Of a stretch of DNA of 9,086 nt, positions 1 to 6,311 are shown piece by piece. The position numbers and the translations under genes are program-made. Below the pieces are notes generated by a model. That model worked only from the letters and a program-made list of their open reading frames with translations, did no database searches and was not told the DNA's origin. This DNA comes from Caryophanales bacterium UBA3935 (GTDB lineage: Bacteria > Bacillota_I > Bacilli_A > ML615J-28 > CAG-698), in the NCBI GenBank assembly GCA_002385755.1, contig DGED01000082.1, positions 1-9,086 of the forward strand, given 5' to 3'. Numbering within the stretch: the stretch's first letter is position 1; every line of letters starts with the position of its first letter.

Positions 1-326
1 TAAGCGTGAAGGGAAATTGCGATATTTATGGCTTCGAACGGTTTCGCGTTATCACGTTCGGGGACGAGAGAATTTACTTGTTTCACGGCGACCGAGCCGA
101 TTTGAGCGACGAGGCCTTATACGCGCGGGCGCTTCGCCATCGGTGCAAGATAATCGTGCACGGTCATACCCACGTCCCGAGATATCATTGTTACCGGGGC
201 GTGCGGATTATCTGCCCGGGTTCGCCAGCGTACCCGCGCGGCGGATCCGCCGCGACGTATGTCGTCCTGCGCGGGGGATCGGCCGCAAAAGTGGAGTTTG
301 TTATGGTGGATTATGAAAAAAGTTGA
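1..326 (+). CDS. YfcE/MJ0936-type metallophosphoesterase, 3' part only
   Basis: C-terminal part of a calcineurin-like phosphoesterase of the YfcE/MJ0936 group, small cytosolic metal-dependent enzymes that cleave phosphodiester bonds. The frame is open to the window edge (the first full codon is at 3), so the N-terminus with its first metal ligands (usual DxH and GD motifs) is missing. Visible family motifs, in order: GNCD at bases 12-23, an HG motif (LFHGD, where many relatives have THGH), HGHTH at 159-173, and a PGSPAYPR stretch typical of the end of this family. The Asn of GNCD and the histidines of HG and HGHTH are the expected metal ligands. The stop TGA at 324-326 lies inside the next gene, whose ATG is at 313, so translation is probably coupled. 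The physiological substrate cannot be told from the sequence. Confidence 0.9.
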   Translation, partial: SVKGNCDIYGFERFRVITFGDERIYLFHGDRADLSDEALYARALRHRCKIIVHGHTHVPRYHCYRGVRIICPGSPAYPRGGSAATYVVLRGGSAAKVEFVMVDYEKS

Positions 327-1260
327 TTTATATTACGATTTGGTTGACCGCGCGGCGATGATTTATCATCGCAGTTTGAAAACCGATTATCTCGATTCTT
401 TGCTTTTGGCCGCTTGCGGTATTATTCACGAGGATTATGACTCGCGTTTAGACGATGAAGATATAAAAGAAATGGAAAATATTTGCCGGGAAATTTACTC
501 GACGGAGTTTCTTAACGAGGAAGTCCGGTTGGCTTCGCAGCTTTTGATCGCAAAGGCGTTTAAGCATATCGGTTATTCCCTTGACCTGATGACCCCGGAC
601 GCCGTCAATTATTTGATCGCCGCCGCCGTATGCCACCGATTTCGGAATAAAAAAATATCGATTCTTGACACCGCGTTGGGAACGGGGAATTTGCTTCAGG
701 CGATATGCAATCGGATGGATGTCGACCCCGATCTTTTTGGGATTGAATACGATTGGCGGCTCGCGCAGCTTGCGCGAGCGCTTGCGAATTTGCAAGGGAA
801 CGCGATTATTATTTATTATCAGGACGCCCTGAGGGATTTGATTGAGAAGGTCGATCTCATTATCGGCGACCTTGACGGTTACGATGTCGCTGACGACCTC
901 GTCTTGGGAAGCAAGCTGTACGGGAAAGGCGTAAGATATTTTCCATACTTGGTAATTGACGCCCGCTTGAGAAACTTAAAGAAAAATGGGGTTTTTATCT
1001 ATGTCGTCGATAATGATTTCTTTTCCCATCCGGGGGCTCCCGTTTTCCGGGAAGAGATTAAAAAAAAGGCGACGTTTTTGGGAGTGGTGACCCTCCCGCA
1101 ATCAATGTTCCATCAACAACATGGCGGGAAAAGCATCTTCATCGGAACGAACGCGTTAAAGAAAAATCACCAGACGATAATAATGACTATTAATGACACC
1201 GAAAAAAACACGTTGGCCGCGGCCGTGGACAATATTGTCCGATTGGTCGATATGTTTTAA
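313..1260 (+). CDS. YtxK-like class I SAM-dependent methyltransferase
   Basis: A 315-residue protein similar in plan and length to Bacillus YtxK, an N6-adenine-methylase-like protein encoded just before ackA. After a helical N-terminal domain (about 1-110) comes the SAM-binding core: motif I ILDTALGTGNLL at 117-128, the acidic motif II FGIEYD at 142-147, and motif IV region IIGDLDGYD at 183-191. YtxK proteins usually read DLPVGYYP here and active amino-methylases (N/D)PP(Y/F), so this copy lacks the prolines. The C-terminal part has the LPQSMF stretch (261-266) and GGKSIF (271-276), typical of the family. Start: ATG 313 (MKKVDLYY) is chosen; an upstream ATG at 259 would add an unconvincing 18-residue extension. 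The ribosome site is weak (GGTGGA ends 2 bases before, GGAG 16 bases before), consistent with coupling to the overlapping upstream gene. Whether it methylates DNA or another substrate is unknown. Confidence 0.85.
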   Translation: MKKVDLYYDLVDRAAMIYHRSLKTDYLDSLLLAACGIIHEDYDSRLDDEDIKEMENICREIYSTEFLNEEVRLASQLLIAKAFKHIGYSLDLMTPDAVNYLIAAAVCHRFRNKKISILDTALGTGNLLQAICNRMDVDPDLFGIEYDWRLAQLARALANLQGNAIIIYYQDALRDLIEKVDLIIGDLDGYDVADDLVLGSKLYGKGVRYFPYLVIDARLRNLKKNGVFIYVVDNDFFSHPGAPVFREEIKKKATFLGVVTLPQSMFHQQHGGKSIFIGTNALKKNHQTIIMTINDTEKNTLAAAVDNIVRLVDMF

Positions 1261-1287
1261 AATACACGCGATAGAAAGGACGCTTTT

Positions 1288-2487
1288 ATGATTAAAGTAA
1301 TGGCGATAAACGCCGGAAGCTCATCATTAAAATTCAAGCTTTACGACATGCCGGAAGAGACGGTAATAACGGAGGGGAATATCGAGAGGATTGGTCACGA
1401 GGACGCGTATTACACGATCAATATTAACGGGGATAAAATAAAGACGGTTTTGCCGGTTAAAAACCATAAAGAAGCGACCAACCTTTTGCTTGACGACTTG
1501 GTGAAAAGGAAGATCGTTTCCTCCCTGGACGAGATTAAGGGCGTCGGCCATCGAATCGTTCAGGGCGGCGATTATTTTTCCGACTCGGTCATCGTTGACG
1601 ACGACGTAATCGCCAAAATCGACGAGTTATGCCAGTTGGCGCCGCTTCACAATCCGGCGCATTTGACGGGAATCAAAGCTTTCATGGAAGTGTTGCCCGA
1701 CGTTCCCAACGTCGTTGTTTTCGATACCGCTTTTCACCAGACGATGGCGGAAGAAGCGTATATGTACGCTTTGCCCTATGAGTGGTACACGAAACACCGT
1801 ATCCGCAAATACGGGGCGCACGGCACCAGCCACCAGTACGTCGCCCGAAAGGCCGCTGAAGTGGTCGGCGTCCCGATTGAGGAGTTAAAAATCGTCACCT
1901 GTCACTTGGGCAACGGCGCCTCGATCGCCGCTGTTCAGGGAGGAAAATGCGTTGACACCTCCATGGGACTTACGCCGCTTGAGGGAATCCCGATGGGGAC
2001 GCGGAGCGGGAATATCGACCCGGCGGTGGTCGAGTTTATTTGCATGAAAGACAACTTAACTGTTTCCGAGGTTTTATATATATTAAACCATAAATCCGGC
2101 TATCTCGGCGTGTCCGGGATATCCAACGACTCGCGCGATTTGGAGGAAGCGATGCAGCGGGGAGATAAGCGCAGCAAGCTTGCGCTTGATATCCAGTACA
2201 AGCGCATCGCCGATTACATCGGCAGTTACTATGTTTATATGGGCGGGATCGATATTATCGTCTTCACCGCCGGAATCGGGGAGAATTGTAGCCGCTGCCG
2301 GAGCGAGGTCTTGCGCCGGGTAAAGGTCCTGGGCGTGGAACTTGACGAGGAGGCAAACGCCAAGGCCCGCGGCGAGATCAGGGAACTGACCACGAGAGAT
2401 TCGAAAATCAGGGCGTTTCTCATTCCGACGAACGAGGAATTGGTTATCGCCCGCGATACCGTCCGGTTGGCCAGGCTGATCCAGTAG
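1288..2487 (+). CDS. ackA: Acetate kinase
   Basis: Cytosolic enzyme that interconverts acetyl phosphate plus ADP with acetate plus ATP, giving fermentative ATP; normally paired with phosphotransacetylase, which is not in this window. At 399 residues it is full length. The N-terminal phosphate-binding signature INAGSSSLKFKL (7-18) carries Asn8. Other conserved sites are GHR with Arg89, FDTAFHQT (145-152) with catalytic Asp146, YGAHGTSH (175-182) with His178, HLGNGAS (206-212), MGTRSG (236-241) with Arg239, AGIGEN (328-333), and the C-terminal TNEE (381-384) with the metal-linked Glu. The roles of these residues are those established for the Methanosarcina enzyme. The Gln after GHRIV replaces the His seen in many relatives. 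A good ribosome site, AGAAAGGA, ends 7 bases before ATG 1288. The gene lies 27 bases after the ytxK-like gene and 27 before the DUF885 gene, suggesting one operon. Confidence 0.98.
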   Translation: MIKVMAINAGSSSLKFKLYDMPEETVITEGNIERIGHEDAYYTININGDKIKTVLPVKNHKEATNLLLDDLVKRKIVSSLDEIKGVGHRIVQGGDYFSDSVIVDDDVIAKIDELCQLAPLHNPAHLTGIKAFMEVLPDVPNVVVFDTAFHQTMAEEAYMYALPYEWYTKHRIRKYGAHGTSHQYVARKAAEVVGVPIEELKIVTCHLGNGASIAAVQGGKCVDTSMGLTPLEGIPMGTRSGNIDPAVVEFICMKDNLTVSEVLYILNHKSGYLGVSGISNDSRDLEEAMQRGDKRSKLALDIQYKRIADYIGSYYVYMGGIDIIVFTAGIGENCSRCRSEVLRRVKVLGVELDEEANAKARGEIRELTTRDSKIRAFLIPTNEELVIARDTVRLARLIQ

Positions 2488-2514
2488 CGATTATTAATAA
2501 AAAAAGGGGAATAG

Positions 2515-4263
2515 ATGAAAAAAAGAATTTTGCTTTTGTTTTTGTCGTTTTTTTTGCTTTTTACGGCATCCGGTTGTTTCTTCAGGGATTCCGACGAGCA
2601 AGCCAAGTTTGAAGGATTGATTGAAGAATATTTTTATTTGTATGTCAGCGATCCCATGACCGTTAATTTCACGCTTGACAAACCGGAAAAGTACGGTCTT
2701 GAAGACTTGCAAGTTACCGCATATGCTTTTTCCGAAGAGAATTATCAAGCCTTCGGCGAGCAACTTGTCAAATTCAGGGAGCGTTTAAAAGCGGTTAGGT
2801 ATAATAGCCTGACCGCCGCGCAACAAATGACATACGACGTTGTGCTTGCGGATTTGGACAACTTGATCGCGTTTATCGAATATCCTTACCACTTGTCCAA
2901 TCTTGGCGCGACACTCGGCTACCAGGTTATGTTGCCGATCGCATTATCCGAATATCGTTTTAAGAACGCAAACGATATCGCCGATTATTTCGCCTATCTT
3001 TCCGCAACCCGCGGGATCTTCGAAGGAATGGTGGAATTTGAGAAAACGCGCGTTGAAAAAGGATTTGGGTTTCCGTTAGGGATGTATAGCCTGATGGCTG
3101 AGCAATGCGGCGAGATCGCCGCGACGGAAGAGATTTTCCTGATTCCGATCTTTAATGATAAAATCGCCGCCGCCGGGTTTTTAACGGACGCCGAAAGAAA
3201 CGATCTTAAAACCGAGCACCTCTCCCGCGTCGGGGAGTTTATCGATGCCTACGCTTACCTGCGGGAGGAACTCGAGAAAATCGAGGGCCCGTCGTTTCCC
3301 GACGGCGGATTATGCGCGTATGCAGACGGCGCCGATTTGTATGAGTTAATCGTTCGCGCCGACGCGGGCTGCGATATGGATATCGATGAAATCTATGATT
3401 ACCTCTACGATAAGATGGAAGACGATATGAGGTTCGTGGCTAACTACTTGATGGTTTACCCCGAAATGGCCGCCGCTATTGACAATCCTAATTTTCTTTC
3501 ATCCCGGGATAAGACGGAAATTTTCGAGTTGTTGCGGGACGCGGCGGAGGATGATTTTCCTTTTCCGGCGGATGAATTTGACGTGCGCTTTGAGGATATC
3601 CATCCCCTGCTTCGCGATTACGTTTCCCCGGCGTTTTATTTATTATCCCCGATTGACGCCGAAGTGACCGAGGTAATCTATATTAATGAAGAAATATTGA
3701 CCGACGCCACTCAGGCTTATTTCACAATCGCTCACGAAAGCATTCCCGGCCACATGCTCCAGCACAACGTTCTGAAAAAAAGCGATTGGCCGGACGCGCG
3801 GAAAGTAATGGATTTTATCGGCTATTCCGAAGGCTGGGCGGTGTATGTCGAAGAATATATCGGCAAGTATCTTGACGTTGACGAGACGCTCCTTCGCGCC
3901 TACATGGCGGCGAGGCGGATAAATTATACTATTTTGTGTCTTGCGGAAATAGAGGTTCATTATTACGGCTTGAACCTAAACGAGTTGCAATCCTGGTTTC
4001 GTGATTTCGGGGGAATTTCGGCAGATGATCTTTACGAGATATACTACTTGATATTAGAGGAACCGGGGTATTTTTTGAAATATTACTTAAGTTATTACTT
4101 GCTTTCCGATCTTAAGGAAGATTTTATTTTCAGGTTAAAGCGCGAAAAGATTGACACCGATAATTACGATTACGAATTCCACAAATTCTACCTCGATTTC
4201 GGGTCCGCCCCGTTTTATGTCATGGAAAAATGGATTAAAAATTATATTGATAACAATTATTAA
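2515..4263 (+). CDS. DUF885 family zinc-peptidase-like lipoprotein
   Basis: A 582-residue secreted lipoprotein of the DUF885 family, proteins thought to be zinc metallopeptidases; the substrate is unknown. Residues 1-20 form a signal peptide (basic MKKR, then a Leu/Phe-rich core) ending in TASGC, so Cys21 should be lipidated and the protein held on the outer face of the membrane. The body is mostly helical. The family signature HESIPGH is at 407-413 (candidate zinc ligands His407 and His413, catalytic Glu408) and the second conserved block EGWAVYVEEY at 439-448 would supply the third ligand, Glu439. Length is normal for the family and no key residue is missing. A GGGGA ribosome site ends 4 bases before ATG 2515. 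It is the last gene before a strong terminator that starts in its own stop codon, so it is probably co-transcribed with ackA. Confidence 0.88.
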   Translation: MKKRILLLFLSFFLLFTASGCFFRDSDEQAKFEGLIEEYFYLYVSDPMTVNFTLDKPEKYGLEDLQVTAYAFSEENYQAFGEQLVKFRERLKAVRYNSLTAAQQMTYDVVLADLDNLIAFIEYPYHLSNLGATLGYQVMLPIALSEYRFKNANDIADYFAYLSATRGIFEGMVEFEKTRVEKGFGFPLGMYSLMAEQCGEIAATEEIFLIPIFNDKIAAAGFLTDAERNDLKTEHLSRVGEFIDAYAYLREELEKIEGPSFPDGGLCAYADGADLYELIVRADAGCDMDIDEIYDYLYDKMEDDMRFVANYLMVYPEMAAAIDNPNFLSSRDKTEIFELLRDAAEDDFPFPADEFDVRFEDIHPLLRDYVSPAFYLLSPIDAEVTEVIYINEEILTDATQAYFTIAHESIPGHMLQHNVLKKSDWPDARKVMDFIGYSEGWAVYVEEYIGKYLDVDETLLRAYMAARRINYTILCLAEIEVHYYGLNLNELQSWFRDFGGISADDLYEIYYLILEEPGYFLKYYLSYYLLSDLKEDFIFRLKREKIDTDNYDYEFHKFYLDFGSAPFYVMEKWIKNYIDNNY

Positions 4264-4287
4264 ACCCGGCGACGGGTTTTTTGTTTT
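4262..4287 (+). terminator. Intrinsic terminator after the DUF885 gene
   Basis: A perfect 7-bp hairpin, AAACCCG (4262-4268), loop GCGA, CGGGTTT (4273-4279), followed by a T-rich run TTTGTTTT. It begins inside the TAA stop of the DUF885 gene, so it marks the end of the yfcE-ytxK-ackA-DUF885 unit. The stretch from here to the next ribosome site (4288-4343) shows no convincing -35/-10 pair, so the promoter of the next gene is not identified. Confidence 0.9.
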
Positions 4288-4343
4288 ATCCCCCGGCGAT
4301 ATTTTTCAAACGGAAATCGCGCCCCGATGACAAATATATGGTC

Positions 4344-4350
4344 GGAGGTG
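4344..4350 (+). promoter_or_regulatory. Ribosome binding site that fixes the start of the first surface protein gene
   Basis: GGAGGTG lies 5 bases before ATG 4356. It decides between this ATG and an upstream in-frame open extension back to 4281, which would overlap the terminator and put a charged segment ahead of the signal peptide. Confidence 0.9.
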
Positions 4351-4355
4351 ATTGG

Positions 4356-6311
4356 ATGCGAAAACTGTTTTTGTCCGCCGCGATTGTCTTGCTTTTTGCG
4401 GGAGCGCGCGTTAAAGCCCGCACGATAATCACGGAAGCGGGGGCGTTAAGCGACGAGTTGCTCCCCGAGGACGGATGCGGGATCGTCGATGGCGCCGTCG
4501 ACTGGAACAAGCCGGGCCGGTATCCGGTGATGTTTGAAGACGGGGAAGCCGGCGAGGTTATCGTCGCGAGCGGCGATGAGTTTTCCGGCGGATTTGATAT
4601 CGAAAAAGTATATAATCGCATCAATCTTGAGGAAAGTTTTGATTTTTTTGATGTTTTGTTCGCGTCGGAGGACGAGTATTATATTTACGGGGCTATAAGA
4701 CGCGACGATTTTCCCTATAGCCCGATATATAGCGAAGGGTTCCTGTACGTGGCATATTACAGCGAAAACTGCTTGATGTGGGAACATATCGTTTATCCCG
4801 ACCGCTACGGCGGCTTTGCCTCGGCCTGTCTTGCGCCCGGCGGCATCGCTCTCATCGGGGACTACGACAGCAGGGGCGAAGGAAGGAACGTCGTTATCTG
4901 TCGATATAATAATAAAGGCGGTCTCGTTTACCGGCGGGAAATCCACGGTTCCGGCAATGATTTCGCTCACAAGATTTTTTATGACGAGGGGATATTCAGG
5001 TTTGTTCTCTCGGCTAATTCCCACGATCAAGATTACGATTTCCGCCGCGGGGGAGATTACGACATTATTTGCGGTTATTGGCGGCCGGAAACGGATGAAT
5101 TTCGCCTTGCCGGGTTCGGCAATTCCGGCGACGAAGTTTACGCCGGGGCCGCCATGTCCGGCGGAAAACTTTGCGTCGGCGCCGAGTTTGTCGGGACGGG
5201 CGCTTTTAAGAATGACGGGAAGACGCGCTTTCAGGGTCTCGTCTTAGTATCGCCGGACCTTGAGATAAAAGGATTCGCGCCGCTCGCCGACGGGCCCGCG
5301 CCGCTGCCGGTTTATAGCTGCGGCGGCGACTTTTTTGTAATGCAAAAGTATTACGCGCAGCCGTATATCGATTTTCACTTTTATGACGGCGACTTGCGAT
5401 TCGCGGTAAGCAGGAGAGTCGCGCTCCCCGACGGAATGCGCGCCGATGACGCGAAGCTTTATATCCGCGATGAGGATATCGTGATCTTCGCCGTCGGCAA
5501 AACCCAAAGCCGGGACGGGTTGTATTTAGCACTGGCCGGAAAATCTTTTCATCGCCGGGTAGAAAAGATCTTCCCCGTCGACGACTCCCCGTATATCGTG
5601 GGGCTTTATCTGACCGCTGCCGGGGAGATCGTCTTCGCGTACCTTTCCGGGAATAAAAATGTTTTATATATAAAGGGCTTAATCCGCGTCGGGAAGGAAT
5701 CAAACGTTGCCGATATGGAAAAAATGGTTGTCCATAGCGACGACGTTTATTTAAACGGTCGCGGCATAGCGAAAAGAGAGACCTTGTTTAACGCGACGGA
5801 GAATATCCTCGCCCCCCTGGGGACTTATTATAATCTTGAGCGGTTTGTCTCGGATAAATATATCGTCTACTTGCCGGTTAAATTAGTGTACAGGCCGCGG
5901 TTTAATGTCAAAAACGGCGAGATTTATGATGTCGGCTACACGCTCTTTTTTAACGGCGAGGGTTACTTGAATAACGAGCCGGTCCGGATTGGCCACGCGG
6001 TTGCGGAACCGGGAAATTATATCTTAGAAATCGTCGGCAACGGCGGCGAAAGAAGCTCGGTCTTTTTTTCCGTCGCTTATTTAAGCGAGAAGGAAGGAGA
6101 CTGGATCGCGAGGCGGCCGACGCCGGCGCTAACATGTCGTTACGCCCCGCATCCGGCGTCTTTTTCCAACCTGCCGGCGATAAATTTTGAACGGGAACAG
6201 GCGGAAGACAATGGCGGCGGCGGGTTTTATCTTGTTTGCGCGGCGGTTTTAATCGGTTTGCTTGCGGGCGGGTTAGCTCCCGTTGGGAAACGGGGGGACG
6301 ATTATGCTTAA
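4356..6311 (+). CDS. Membrane-anchored surface protein with beta-propeller-like and Ig-like regions (first of a pair)
   Basis: Unnamed 651-residue protein. Residues 1-21 are a signal peptide (MRKLF, hydrophobic core, possible cleavage after AGA or VKA). Residues about 24-72 resemble an Ig-like module (VDWNKPGRYPVMF). Residues about 96-500 are beta-rich and propeller-like: the spaced signatures GSGNDFAH (198-205) and GFGNSGDEVYAG (253-264), with GGDYDIICGYW (233-243) between them, fit SBBP-type repeats of about 55 residues. Residues 518-573 (LFFNGEGYLNNEPV, then EPGNYILEIVGNGGE) are a second Ig-like module. A Pro/Gly-rich linker precedes a transmembrane helix at about 624-643 and the short tail KRGDDYA, giving an outside body and a cytosolic C-terminus. 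No catalytic motif is visible. It overlaps the next gene, an apparent paralogue, by 8 bases. Function is unknown; ligand binding, adhesion or scaffold are possible. Confidence 0.75.
   Translation: MRKLFLSAAIVLLFAGARVKARTIITEAGALSDELLPEDGCGIVDGAVDWNKPGRYPVMFEDGEAGEVIVASGDEFSGGFDIEKVYNRINLEESFDFFDVLFASEDEYYIYGAIRRDDFPYSPIYSEGFLYVAYYSENCLMWEHIVYPDRYGGFASACLAPGGIALIGDYDSRGEGRNVVICRYNNKGGLVYRREIHGSGNDFAHKIFYDEGIFRFVLSANSHDQDYDFRRGGDYDIICGYWRPETDEFRLAGFGNSGDEVYAGAAMSGGKLCVGAEFVGTGAFKNDGKTRFQGLVLVSPDLEIKGFAPLADGPAPLPVYSCGGDFFVMQKYYAQPYIDFHFYDGDLRFAVSRRVALPDGMRADDAKLYIRDEDIVIFAVGKTQSRDGLYLALAGKSFHRRVEKIFPVDDSPYIVGLYLTAAGEIVFAYLSGNKNVLYIKGLIRVGKESNVADMEKMVVHSDDVYLNGRGIAKRETLFNATENILAPLGTYYNLERFVSDKYIVYLPVKLVYRPRFNVKNGEIYDVGYTLFFNGEGYLNNEPVRIGHAVAEPGNYILEIVGNGGERSSVFFSVAYLSEKEGDWIARRPTPALTCRYAPHPASFSNLPAINFEREQAEDNGGGGFYLVCAAVLIGLLAGGLAPVGKRGDDYA
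6292..6298 (+). promoter_or_regulatory. Ribosome binding site inside the upstream gene
   Basis: GGGGGGA lies in the last codons of the first surface protein gene and ends 5 bases before ATG 6304. It supports ATG 6304, which begins directly with a signal peptide, over an upstream in-frame start at 6283, and indicates translational coupling of the two genes. Confidence 0.75.

Noticed and set aside
4288..4343. A promoter for the surface protein pair between the terminator and the ribosome site
   Set aside because: AATATA and TTTTCA elements are present but with wrong spacing; no pair good enough to annotate.
4446..5030. A 194-codon open frame on the - strand inside the first surface protein gene
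   Set aside because: It lies wholly opposite a well-supported gene with a signal peptide, ribosome site and domain structure, and shows no recognisable family.
5206..5703. A 165-codon - strand frame, very rich in Arg and Ser
   Set aside because: The composition is that expected from the reverse complement of Asp/Gly/Ala-rich codons; no domain or convincing ribosome site.
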